Below are positions 29,615 through 38,870 of a stretch of DNA of 64,000 nucleotides, piece after piece. Location: NCBI GenBank assembly GCA_965153355.1, contig OZ231127.1, positions 58,714,001-58,778,000 on the forward strand, read 5' to 3'. Numbering within the stretch: the stretch's first letter is position 1; every line of letters begins with the position of its first letter. The notes under the pieces are model-generated. The model had not been told where the DNA came from. It saw only the letters and a list, made by a program, of their open reading frames with translations, and did no database searches. The translations under genes were made by a program, and so were the position numbers. This DNA comes from Flaccisagitta enflata. Taxonomy: Eukaryota; Chaetognatha; Sagittoidea; Aphragmophora.

Positions 29615-29725
29615 TTGAGCATGTAAATACAAGAAAGCATTTCTGCATTGCTGGATATCTGATTTAATGATTTTGAGTATTTAAGCTCATCTAGCTCATT
29701 TGGATCAGTTTCATTTTTCTCTGGG
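29615..29725 (+). repeat. Repeat C2 monomer beside the LINE
   Basis: GAGCATGTAAATACAAGAAA, GATTTTGAGTATTTAAGCTC and TAGCTCATTTGGATCAG. With 28185-28455 it brackets the LINE. Confidence 0.65.
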
Positions 29726-29731
29726 TTTCAG

Positions 29732-30041
29732 TGCAATCAATACATACAGAGTTTTACAGTTCTTCGATACTCGTACTGTTCAACCTCAGAGTTTCACATT
29801 ACAAGTGAAAGAGTTCCTCTCGCAACAGATGCAATACTGCTTCACCGCAGTTAATGATACACTATGTCTCATCTTTGGCTATAACAGATGGGAGAGTGTA
29901 AGAGCCTTAAGGACTTCTTTTGGTTACAAATCTTTAATTGAACTCTTTCAGCGAACAAAAACTAGATATGATTCATCCATTTGTCGCCATTATAGCCCGA
30001 TTATTGCACAAATTGCTTGCAACCTCACCGCTGAACAACAA
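29732..30041 (+). CDS. Candidate 3'-terminal exon of an unrecognised gene
   Basis: A typical acceptor (TTTTTCTCTGGGTTTCAG, 29714-29731) opens a frame of 102 codons ending TGA at 30041. It is followed by a T-rich 3' region and AATAAA at about 30190. The product includes INTYRVLQFFDTRTVQPQ, FLSQQMQYCFTAVND, LCLIFGYNRWESVRALR and IIAQIACNLTAEQQ. Composition is balanced, unlike repeat-derived frames nearby. I do not recognise a family; it could belong to a host gene or to an old mobile element. No upstream exon was found; exon phase would be 2. Confidence 0.45.
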
Positions 30042-30187
30042 TGACTAACATTTTTTTTGTTCTTCATATATCTGTTATCTTAGCTCCGCTATCTATTTTT
30101 CCCCTGTAATTCGTTTTTTTTTTTCTTTCCTACCTGGTAGTTCATAGATGTACGCTGATCTATATGTCTCTGTCTGTTTTTTGATGA

Positions 30188-30194
30188 CGAAATA
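30188..30194 (+). promoter_or_regulatory. Possible polyadenylation signal
   Basis: AATAAA within GACGAAATAAATGAAC, about 150 bases after the TGA at 30041 and after a T-rich 3' UTR-like stretch. Confidence 0.4.
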
Positions 30195-30204
30195 AATGAA
30201 CATA

Positions 30205-30722
30205 TATTACTCACACATATCTGATCTTCCCATTGTAAAATGCTCATAAAATCCACAACCTTACATCAAGATTTTTCCCACCAATTGAGAACAATCCACT
30301 AAATTATATGACTTGGACAACATTACATTACAACAAAATCAGAATGTGTGTTGAATTGTGACCCATGCATTCCTTACACCTATCTGATCTGCCCATTGTA
30401 AAATGCTCATAAAATCCACCACCTTAAATCAAGATTTTTCCCACAATTTGAGAATAACCCACCAAGTAACTCTGGGTCAACCCCACATTCTCAATCATAG
30501 TAATTAATCATATCCAGATTTGAGCAAAACAAATTACCAAGGGATAAGTCAATTATCGAAAGAAAATGTAGTTACCAAAGGCAATGTTGTGAAGAAACCA
30601 TACCATAAAGGCAAGAATCGAGAGTCACTCTTACTGGGACCGCCGTCATTCTTAATCAAGGTACTAAACTATATGACTTGGACAACAAAATCAGAATGAG
30701 GACCTGAGCCTTGGGAGCTCTT
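30205..30722. repeat. Dispersed repeat D, copy carrying the TA element
   Basis: Two tandem versions of CCCATTGTAAAATGCTCATAA with ATCCAC.ACCTTA (30230, 30395), and GGACAACATTACATTACAAC near 30315. It ends GGGAGCTCTTA at 30723, where the TIR element begins. Confidence 0.7.
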
Positions 30723-30912
30723 ACGGGGTGATCAATCTCAACTGGCAAAAACTGTCAAGCTTTTACTCTTAGATGCAATGTTTTAGGTACTTGAAATGAC
30801 TTGCTACTTAAAGTATCATATTTGACATTTTCTGTGTCCAAATTTCATGGGTCTGAGATGAATAATTAGCTCACAACATCAATTTGAAGTATAACAAGTA
30901 TTTCCACTTGTA

Positions 30913-31089
30913 CAGTTGAACCCCGGTCTAACAAACCCAACTCCAACAGAATTCCAGCTATAACAGATACAAATTCATGGTTCCTTCATGCTGATTCTTT
31001 TTTTTTCCTTTGTTGGCAATAAAAGAAGTCCATCTATAACAGAAGAAAATTGTTGGTCCCCTGAAATCTGTTAGAGCGGGGTTCAACTG
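30913..31089. mobile_element. Pogo/Tigger-like MITE
   Basis: 177 bp between TA dinucleotides: CAGTTGAACCCCGGTCTAAC and GTTAGAGCGGGGTTCAACTG. The CAGTTGAACC terminus fits the pogo branch of Tc1/mariner. A related one is at 61743-61918. Confidence 0.8.
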
Positions 31090-31132
31090 TAATTGAATAA
31101 ACTTAGGTTTTATGAATATGATTTTTTGCTGA

Positions 31133-33331
31133 ATTGCTTTTGTCCCGTTACAGAGGGTGAACAAGAGCAAGGTAGAGGCAGATGTCGAAAGATTAAAAAT
31201 CAAGTTGATGTGGGATGTGTACTGGAAGTGGGTTGAGGATTCGAAGTGGACGGGGAATAGCCAGGAGGAGGAGGAGGAAGAGGAAGAAGAGTGGAGGAAG
31301 AAACAGAAGGAGGAAGAAAGAACTAAAGAAAGAAAGTTTGAGGGCAAGACAGAGAAGACGCCAAGCGGACTACCAATGATATGGAGACAATCAATAGAGA
31401 AGTATTGCGAAGCAGTAAAGGAGGATATTTTCACGGGGTTGAAAAGAGGACCAAAGGACAACTTGAGCCAGAAAAGAAGAGCAGCAATGGACGGATTACA
31501 AGAAAAGGTGAAAAAGAAGGAGTGGGTGGTGAAACAGGCAGACAAAGGAGGGGGAATCACAGTGGAAAGGTACAAAGGAATAAGAGAAGATGGATTTCAA
31601 GAGTTACAAGATGAGACAACATTCGAAAAGAGGGAGAAATCAGGACTAGCAGCCATAAGCAAGGAGGTAGAGGACAAGTTAAAGGAAATGAGAGATAAAA
31701 GGGTGATCACGCAAAAAATGAGGGAATTCATGTCGGCAAAGAACAAGAAGGAAGGCATAATGAAAATAAATCGCAAGGTGCACAAAAAGGTCAAGGGCAA
31801 TGGGAGACACCCAACAAGAGTGTATATCTCTGACATTGGAACACCGACGGAAGGGATAGCGGGGCTGGTGGAGGCAGAATTGCAGGAAGGAGTGGAGCAA
31901 CAAGAATCCTATATTCAAGACACAGCTGATTTTTTAAGGCGATTGAAAGAGGTGAGGAAAATTGGGAGAGGAGAGTTTATGTTTACTATGGATGTGGTGG
32001 CCCTTTACCCAAGTGTCCCACGAAAAAAAGCAAAGGAGGCTATGAGAGAGAATTTAGAAAACAGGAGAGTAAAGAAAGTGCCAACGGAGGACCTCATTGA
32101 GCTGGGAGAAATAGTCTTACGGAGTAACGAATTCAGTTTTGAGGGAGAGAGATACCGGCAAAAAGAAGGAACGGCCATAGGGAGCAAGATGGGGAAAAAT
32201 TATGCGTGTACGTACATGGGAAAATGGGAGCAGGAAGTTCAAGAGAAAGCAGAAAAGAAACTTGGGAAGAAACCTAAGATGTGGTTCCGTTTCGTCGACG
32301 ATGTCTGGGGAGTTTGGAAAGGGAGTGAGGAAGAATTCATTCGTTTTGTGGAGATCTGCAATGGGCATGAGGAAAGGATAAAGGTGACGTACGATATATG
32401 CAAAGAGGAGGCGGTGTTTCTGGATGTAAAAGTAATAAAGGCAGAAGGAGGACAAATAAGGACGGAACTGTATGTAAAGCCGACTGACAGAACCCGCTAT
32501 CTACACAAGGATTCAGACCACCCAGGACACGTAAAGGAGGGAATTGCCAAAGGTCAGTTCAGGAGGATTAGAAGAATATGCAGCGAGGACGAGGGCTACT
32601 GGAAATACAGAAAGAAGGTGGAAGAAAAATTAGAGTCAAGAGGATATGGAAAGAACCAAGTGAGAAAGCAGATGGAGGAGAGTTTCAAAATGGAAAGAGA
32701 AGAGGCGTTAAAGAGGGTTGAGAAAAGGACAGACAAAAGAATCAACTTTGTGCTAACCCACAGCGGGTACTTACCAAACATCAATCGAATCCTGAAACGA
32801 CATGAACATTACCTAAAAGAAGATGAGATGAGCAACTACGTCACAGAACTACCAAGACTGAGTTTGAGACGAGGGAAAAATCTGGGAGATTTAATTGTGA
32901 ATGCAAAGGCAAGAGATCAAGAAGGAGGATCAGGACCGTGTGGGAGGAAATGTAAGTTATGTAAGTACATGAGAGAGACAGAGACGGTAAAGGATAAAGA
33001 TGGGAAGGAAATGAAGCTAAAGCGGAACATGGATTGCCAGACAGTGGGAGCTATATATGGAATGCACTGCAAGAAATGTAAGAAAGTGGTGTATGTGGGA
33101 AAGACAAAAAACAAGATAAGCGAGCGTTTCAATGGGCATCGAGCAGACTTGAAGAATGGGGACGAGAGCAAACCAGCATTTCATTTCAAAAAAGATGGGC
33201 ATGAAGAGGAAGACATGGAGGTGATTGGGCTAGAGCATGTACCAGGCGACGATGATGTCTTTAGGATTGCGCGCGAACGGTGGTGGATGACACGTATGGG
33301 AACACTTGAGGAAGAAAATCGGAAAAGATGA
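31133..33331 (+). CDS. Penelope-like element RT / GIY-YIG polyprotein (intact frame)
   Basis: Reverse transcriptase plus GIY-YIG endonuclease of a Penelope-like element, which copies its RNA into chromosomal DNA. The first ATG is at 31208 (707 residues); the frame is open from 31133. Numbering from that ATG: RT motif A MDVVALYPSVP (D262), GTAIGSKMGKNYAC, catalytic FRFVDDVWGVW (D364-D365), and the Penelope-specific KPTDRTRYLH...HPGHVKEGIAKGQFRR. A Cys-rich linker CGRKCKLC begins at 578. The GIY-YIG domain has GAIYGMHCKKC (614 on) and VVYVGKT (Y629, G631) with a downstream NGHRADL. Both catalytic centres look intact, so this is a young copy. TTGCTTTTGTCCCGTTACAG just before the frame looks like a 3' splice site; introns inside Penelope-like elements are known, so an upstream exon may exist. 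AATAAA lies ~35 bases after the stop. Confidence 0.93.
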   Translation: MAFVPLQRVNKSKVEADVERLKIKLMWDVYWKWVEDSKWTGNSQEEEEEEEEEWRKKQKEEERTKERKFEGKTEKTPSGLPMIWRQSIEKYCEAVKEDIFTGLKRGPKDNLSQKRRAAMDGLQEKVKKKEWVVKQADKGGGITVERYKGIREDGFQELQDETTFEKREKSGLAAISKEVEDKLKEMRDKRVITQKMREFMSAKNKKEGIMKINRKVHKKVKGNGRHPTRVYISDIGTPTEGIAGLVEAELQEGVEQQESYIQDTADFLRRLKEVRKIGRGEFMFTMDVVALYPSVPRKKAKEAMRENLENRRVKKVPTEDLIELGEIVLRSNEFSFEGERYRQKEGTAIGSKMGKNYACTYMGKWEQEVQEKAEKKLGKKPKMWFRFVDDVWGVWKGSEEEFIRFVEICNGHEERIKVTYDICKEEAVFLDVKVIKAEGGQIRTELYVKPTDRTRYLHKDSDHPGHVKEGIAKGQFRRIRRICSEDEGYWKYRKKVEEKLESRGYGKNQVRKQMEESFKMEREEALKRVEKRTDKRINFVLTHSGYLPNINRILKRHEHYLKEDEMSNYVTELPRLSLRRGKNLGDLIVNAKARDQEGGSGPCGRKCKLCKYMRETETVKDKDGKEMKLKRNMDCQTVGAIYGMHCKKCKKVVYVGKTKNKISERFNGHRADLKNGDESKPAFHFKKDGHEEEDMEVIGLEHVPGDDDVFRIARERWWMTRMGTLEEENRKR

Positions 33332-33660
33332 CTCTGGATAGCCCTGGGTTTTTTTTTCAATGACAATAAACACTAACCCAGGTGCAGAAGGAGGAACGGA
33401 CTTTCAAAAAAAAGAATTTACATGTAAATGGGGGTTAAAATTGGGCTTTATGCATTTCGTTTTGGCCTGGTCAATTTTCAAAAAAAGAAGTTGCTGGAGA
33501 AAAACTAAAGGTGACGAAAAAAAGCCTAGAGGAAGATGAAGAAAGGGGTTTTAACGCATTTTTCATTCATCTCATGATGATATGTTTCTTTGTTGTATCC
33601 ATTCAGATCCACTACCCTGAAGAAGAGGGGACACCCTCCAAATATAGGGGTTAAATTCAA
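33332..33660 (+). mobile_element. 3' region of the Penelope-like element
   Basis: It contains GACAATAAACAC (polyadenylation-like) and the CTGAAGAAGAGGGGACACCC motif at 33617-33642. That segment has the stem GAGGG/CCCTC in the position where Penelope tails carry a hammerhead-type fold. The exact end is not determined. Confidence 0.6.
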
Positions 33661-34345
33661 ATGTTTTTAATAAGATCAACTGCTAAAGTCGGATCAGTAT
33701 GAGATGAAGTACAATTTGAATATTTTGCATTTTACACACATATTGCATCAATGGGAGCATTTCAAAGAAAATAAAGATTCTTTAGCTACACATGTAATTA
33801 CTTGTTTCACTTCAAATTGATTCTGAGGGCAAACCATTCAACTCAGGATCATGAAATTTGGACACAATAACCATCAAACATAGTACTTTAAGTGATAAAT
33901 GATTCTAGGTCAGTAAGATGAGAGTGGAACAATATCCCTCACTATACCCACAATGAAAAATATGGAAGAGGGCCTTGTGAGCCCTCACTGACTAGTTACT
34001 ACGTGCATCGCTCCTAGTTTTCCATTTAGCAAAACTAACTTAGCAAACATCAATTCTGAGTCTAACTCAAAACACAAGAATACTTACCAAATAGATAGGG
34101 GCAAATGATTGTTGCCTATTCAACCAACATTCAACAAATCAAAAAATGCATCTAAGAGTGAAAGCTTAATAGTTTTTGTCAGTTGAGATCGATCACCCTG
34201 TACTGGTGTTTAATGCGCACCCCTCAAAGCTATCCTTAAAATTATCAAAAATCCATCTTAACCTTTACCATAAAGCACAAGGCTTACTCTCTTTCATTCT
34301 TTTTCATTCAAAAAAGAGTAAGCTTGCTATGCCTTTCTCTCAGCT

Positions 34346-35160
34346 GTGATGAATAAAAGATCATTATATAAATGTCTACATATAAATGTCTACATGGGTG
34401 AAACTGAAAGAACCGCAGCTGCGCGTTTCCAAGAGCACACATCCACTGCGACTAATGCTCTTGGCAAATACAAATCGGCCATGCTGCAACATGCGCGAGA
34501 CCACGGCCACCACTTTCGCTTAGAAGACCAAACTATTCTGTCTTATGAAAGTGATTGGGTCAAACGCGGCATCAAAGAGGCCCTCTTCATTAGAGCCCTC
34601 AATCCCGCGATCAACATCGACCCTGGCCGTCATCAACTGTCCGCTCACTTTGACTCCATTCTCGCCAACCACATAAAAGCTCCTCCTCCTCCTCCTTCTC
34701 ACAATCCAGAGATCGAAACTCCAATCAACACGGCACCTCGGCGCCAGGGCAGACCACGCAGGGAAAACTCCAACCCTCACCCAGCCTCTTCCCAAAGCGC
34801 CAGCCAACCCATTCAACCTAGGCTGGAGCAAAGCCAATCGCAGCCGCAACAGCAGCAGCATTCGCAGCCTCATCGTCCTCTTCCTCAGAGACAATCGCAG
34901 CGAATTAGGGATCGGCTCATTCAATCTCAACAATGACAATTAATTGCCGCCCACGGGGGCACCCTGAGTAGTCATTCTACTCAGTCCCTCTCTCTTTTGT
35001 CTTCTGCCAATCCTCAATTTGTCTCTCTCTCTCTCTCTCTCTTCCACCATATGTCTATTTCCTTCCTCTCCTATCCTACTTTGTCTCATTCTTATATCTC
35101 TGCCACCTGATGAAGAACAGTGATCTGTTCGAAAATTTTCGCATGTTGTTTCAATCATGT
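34346..35160 (+). pseudogene. 5'-truncated Penelope-like element (GIY-YIG C-terminus)
   Basis: The open frame 34346-34936 encodes only the end of the endonuclease: VYMGETERTAAARFQEHTS, AMLQHARDHGHHF, WVKRGIKEALFIRAL and INIDPGRHQLS, followed by a Pro/Gln/Ser-rich tail. This is a different Penelope lineage from 31133-33331 (the GET.RT...EH form). RT is missing, typical of 5' truncation. The 3' tail includes a CT microsatellite and a hammerhead-like core. Confidence 0.85.
35107..35134 (+). ncRNA. Candidate hammerhead-ribozyme core
   Basis: CTGATGA, one A, stem GAACAG / loop TGAT / CTGTTC, then GAAA. This matches the conserved hammerhead core order with one extra base before stem II. Stems I and III were not established, so activity is uncertain. 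Hammerhead motifs are a known feature of Penelope-like elements. Confidence 0.45.
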
Positions 35161-35389
35161 CTAATACGATTACATTATATAAACCAGGTTTGAGCCATTT
35201 GGTACAACTTACTTCTTTTATAAATCTTTGGAATGTTGTCAAATGTGCGATAAAAGTAAACGTGGACCCAGCATGCAACAATACCAAGAATGAAAATCAA
35301 CTTTGCCCGTATGGGGATTTTGGTCAAGACCTGAGGGTGGGTGTTTAATATGAGATTGAAAAAACAATTTTTGCACGGCATACGGTGGA

Positions 35390-35610
35390 TGTCGTCTAGA
35401 CTTGGAAATACAGGGGAATTCATATTAGGAAGACAAACTTAAGAAGTTGATATCTGGAATATAGACAAAGAAAAGGAAGCTTTATTTACGATGGGTGTTG
35501 GTTGCTATGGAAACACAATTTCATGTATTTGTACGAAAATATTAATGTTATGACAATTTTTTGAGGGAACGTTGTTTATTGCTTTATGGGGAAAAAAATC
35601 ATTCATTTCA
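35390..35610 (+). mobile_element. Single arm of the CAGTAGATC-type foldback MITE
   Basis: GTCGTCTAGACTTGGAAATAC, GATGGGTGTTGGTTGC.ATGG and AATATTAATGTTATGAC.. match the left arms of 15606-16169 and 55135-55550. The opposite arm is missing. Confidence 0.65.
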
Positions 35611-36215
35611 AAATGAGACGCAACCTGTTGCGGGGAAGAAAATCAAGGCAGGAGGGGGTAAACAAAAGCGACTCAATTTTACACACCCCTGGAAAAGTCG
35701 CTGAAGTGCTTTAAAGATATGGACAAAAACAAACTCATGATGAGGGTTGTTTTTCTTTCCGAGAAAAACTTGGTTGAAGATGACAGTGTGAAAAGATTTT
35801 AAAGAATATAAGAGTGTGCCACTTTCCACTTTCATTCCACTTTCATTGATTTTGTAATTAGCATGGAAGCGACCTTAGACTTATTACTCTAAAGGTTAAA
35901 AGTTAGCCTATTACTTTAAAGGTTGAAAATGTCATTCACACACTAACATTGCATCAACGATTCATGGGCTACACTTTTTTTTATAAGGACGTCATTTTTT
36001 GGGCAAGCCTCCAATGTTCTTAAATTTTAGACAGTTTCAAGGCTTGAATGTTCTTTTAAAATTGTTCTTAATTTAAACACAGATTTTAACCTTTGATTAA
36101 GAACGTTCTTAATTGGTTTGAGTTTCTTTTCAAGGAAGAAATAAAAGAAAATGTTAGTGACCTAACAAAGCAGTAAGTTAAAACATTTCAAGTGAATGTC
36201 AAGGAGAGAAAAATA
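35611..36215. other. Spacer without recognised features
   Basis: AT-rich. The phrase ATGTTCTTAAATTTTAGA at ~36015 recurs at 38385. Nothing coding is supported. Confidence 0.4.
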
Positions 36216-36357
36216 TAAATAGTCGCAAAAGCGTCAGATGGTCAGCGGTACCCGAGCTCTGCCTCAGTAGGTTGTGCTGGAAGTTGAGGGGGGAGCAGGG
36301 CAGCGGCCCCAAAGGGGTCGATGACCTATGCTTTCACATATATGGGGAATTTTCTAT

Positions 36358-36415
36358 TTCTCCTCCTCCTCCTCCTCCTCCTCCTCCTCCTCCTCCTCCT
36401 CCTCCTCCTCCTCCT
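36358..36415. repeat. (CTC)n microsatellite
   Basis: About 18 CTC units expanded from the TTCTCC segment typical of subtype 2 family B. Confidence 0.9.
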
Positions 36416-37255
36416 AATCCTCCTCCTCCTGGGATTGGGCCTCATGGCTGGGATTTGAACCTCAAGGCTGGGATGCGGGCACCCAGGCTAGGATTTTGGC
36501 CCAGGGGCTTGGAATTGGGCCTCAAGGCTAGGAATTGGGCCTTGAGGCTAGGCTCTGGGCCTTGAGGCTAGGATTTGGGCCTCAAGACTGGGATTTGAGC
36601 CTCAAGACTGGAATTTGGACCTCGACACTGCAATTTAAGGGGGGGATGGAGAGGAAGGAGAAGAAGGGGCCTCGAGACTGGAATTTGGGCCTCCAGACTG
36701 GGATGGGGGGGGGGACGGATATGGAGGAGAAATAGTCGCAAAAGCGTAAGATGGTCAGTGGAACCCGTGCCCTGCCTTAGTAGGTTGTGGTTGAAGTTGA
36801 GGGGGGAGCAGGGCAGCGGCCCCGAAGGGGTCGATGACCTATGCTTTCACACAGGAATTTTCTCCTCCTTCTCCTCCTCCTCTGTTCCCCCTCCATCCAC
36901 CTCCAGGCCCATATCTCAGCCTCAAAACCCATATCCCAGCCTTGAGGCCCAAATCCCAGTCTTGAGGCCCAAATCCCTTTTGGCTGGAATTAAGGCCTCA
37001 AAGATAGGAGTTTTGCTATAAGATTGGATTTGGGCCTTGGGGTTGGGATTTGAACCTCAAGACTGGGATTTGGGCCTCAAGGCTGGGATTTGGGCTTCAA
37101 GGCTGAGATATGGGCCTGGAGGTGGGGGGGGGGGTACAAAGATGGATGAGAAGGAGAAGGAGAAAATTCCTCTGTGTGAAAGCATAGGTCATCGACCCCT
37201 TCCGGGCTGCTGCCCGAAAGGAAAAGGAGAAATTTCCCCATATGTGTGAAAGCAT

Positions 37256-38222
37256 CAGGTAGTCCGCCAGCAAATTTGGGTGCGTTCAGCAACGGGGAAT
37301 GAACGCCTGTTCAGCAATAATGCCATACAGGTGTTGATGAACACAGTTAAAGAGACCTTTGGCCAACAATTTTGTTCAGGGAGAGCCATAAAAAGCACGT
37401 TCATGAACGGCTAAAAAATCCACTGCACCAATAATTATGTTGGTAAATTGGCAATTCACTCCACTTATGAAAAAATATCTTCATACTCAATGTGTATTAT
37501 CTTCAGTCTTCACTGTAATATTTATCTACTCAATGGATATGAAAGTATATGAGTGGAAGCATATACTATACAGAAATGAGTAGCTTATGAATGTTTTATT
37601 TCACTTTTATATGTTAAGTTTATTTTTCAACAACGTTTTCCCAAAGTTTTTTGTAAGATACTTTTTGTTGCACATTTCATTTATCTACTCAATGTACAAA
37701 ACTGTTCATCAGAAAGTGAAATTTGTTATTTCATGAACAAGCAGATAAGCATTATTTATGGTTTAAGATTTATGAAGAGAGTGTCCAATCCATTTATGGC
37801 AAAAAAATCTCAAGATCACTTCATCTCTAACAAAATATCTTTTAACCCAGCCATTGCAGAGTCAAAAAAGTTTCCATAATGAGCTCTTTGTTAGATTAAA
37901 CTAGATGCTCAAAACTGTTTATCAAAAAAAATTTTTGGCTGTTCTTTAACAGCAAGATGAGCATTTTTCTTTAACAGGAAAAGGACCCACTCCACCAACA
38001 AAATCATTGGTGGAGTGATTTTTTTTTACCTGTTCAGCAACAGCTTTTTTTACCTCTCAATGAATGGTCGTTCATGAACACGTCTTTTTGGGCCCTCCAT
38101 GAACAAAATTGTTTGCCAAGAGCCTTTTTTTAGTCGTTCATGAACAGCTCTATGGCATTGTTCAGCAACATGCGTTCATTCCCCGTTGATGAACACCCCC
38201 AAATTCGCTGGCGGACTATCTC
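37256..38222. mobile_element. hAT-like non-autonomous element, 8-bp target duplication
   Basis: GAAAGCAT flanks both sides (37248-37255, 38223-38230). The ends CAGGTAGTCCGCCAGCAAAT and ATTCGCTGGCGGACTATCTC are inverted, and complementarity continues through CGGGGAATGAACGC and GCGTTCATTCCCCG and deeper. Uninterrupted GTGTGAAAGCATAGGTCATC occurs at ~37174, confirming the duplication. There is no transposase frame. Confidence 0.87.
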
Positions 38223-38462
38223 GAAAGCATAGGTCATCGACCCCTTTGGGGCTGCTGCCCAAAAAACCTGCTGTAAAAACAAAAAGATTATAAAATATAA
38301 CCTAGGTTTAACATTTTCGATGAAAAGATAAAGTTTTCAAATATTCTAAAAATGTTCTTAAATTTTTACGCTTTTTAGGCTTATGTTCTTAAATTTTAGA
38401 AGAGATGAAGCCTTCCAATGTTCTTAGCATCTTAAATTTTTGAGGATTTCAAGCCTATCTCT

Positions 38463-38654
38463 TCATCGTGATTGGGATTCATCTTCATCATCGTCATCAC
38501 CCTCAACGTTATTTCGTTTCCGTCTTTTACCTTCTTTTCCACCCCCATCTTTAGGGTGTAGGGATGGTACTCCCATCCATATCGTCCTTTTGGTCCTCCC
38601 AATAAATACCATATCTTCTTCTTCTTCTTCTTCCACCCTTAGCTTATTCTCCTC
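38463..38654 (-). CDS. Candidate terminal exon, acidic/basic tail with NLS-like run
   Basis: On the minus strand AAAGTGTTTTTAGGATTAG can serve as acceptor. The 63 codons after it read EENKLRVEEEEEEDMVFIG, RTKRTIWMGVPSLHPKDGGG, KEGKRRKRNNVEG and DDDDEDESQSR, then TGA. The KRRKR run and alternating charged clusters suggest a nuclear protein tail, but I recognise no family. The opposite strand gives a Ser-rich frame without splice support. No polyadenylation signal seen. Confidence 0.35.
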   Translation of the reverse strand, partial: EENKLRVEEEEEEDMVFIGRTKRTIWMGVPSLHPKDGGGKEGKRRKRNNVEGDDDDEDESQSR

Positions 38655-38702
38655 CTAATCCTAAAAACACTTTGCTTGTCAGATGCCGTCCAAGCAAGCA
38701 AA

Positions 38703-38870
38703 ATATTCACCAACAAGGCCGGATACACGGCTACCCCTGTCGCGTGCGGGTGGGCAGGGGCTGTATTTGAGGTCACTTGATCATTTGGGCAGGAGCAGTG
38801 GGGCCATAGACCGCAAAAAAACAAAAAAAGTGTGACGGAGGGGTGGACGGACAGACGGACGAATTCGGAA
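38703..38870 (-). mobile_element. Family A copy, reverse
   Basis: It opens AACAAGGCCGGATACACGGC, then GTCGCGTGCGGGTGGGCAG, GAGGTCACTTGATCATTTGG and GGACGGACAGACGG, with a degenerate 5' terminus near TTCTTTAGTC. Confidence 0.8.

Larger units (their letters stand above)
30724..34200. mobile_element. TA-flanked palindromic element containing the Penelope insertion
   Basis: Left end TA-CGGGGTGATCAATCTCAAC; right end GTTGAGATCGATCACCCTG-TA. The arms match for at least 50 bases (TTAGATGCAATG versus CATCTAAGAG), and diverged matches such as ATGAAATTTGGACAC continue inward. The flanks rejoin as AGGAGCTCTTACTG at about 27515. Nested inside are a pogo-like MITE and the Penelope-like element. Confidence 0.82.
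36220..38268. mobile_element. Two joined family B elements, subtype 2, split by a hAT-like insertion
   Basis: The first starts AAATAGTCGCAAAAGCGTC at 36218 with GGGCAGCGGCCCCAAAG, a (CTC)n block and GGATT(T/G)GGGCCT units. A second head at 36729 (AAATAGTCGCAAAAGCGTAAG) opens another with array and inverted close. The closing AAAGCATAGGTCATCGACC occurs at ~37178. A further copy is split at GAAAGCAT by 37256-38222 and resumes to GGGCTGCTGCCCAAAAAA at 38265. Confidence 0.78.

Noticed and set aside
28641-29667. Plus-strand frames of 107, 68 and 116 codons across the LINE
   Set aside because: They are antisense shadows of the reverse-transcriptase remnant on the minus strand.
30958-33366. Minus-strand frames (up to 205 codons) opposite the Penelope-like frame
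   Set aside because: Antisense shadows; the plus strand has all RT and GIY-YIG motifs.
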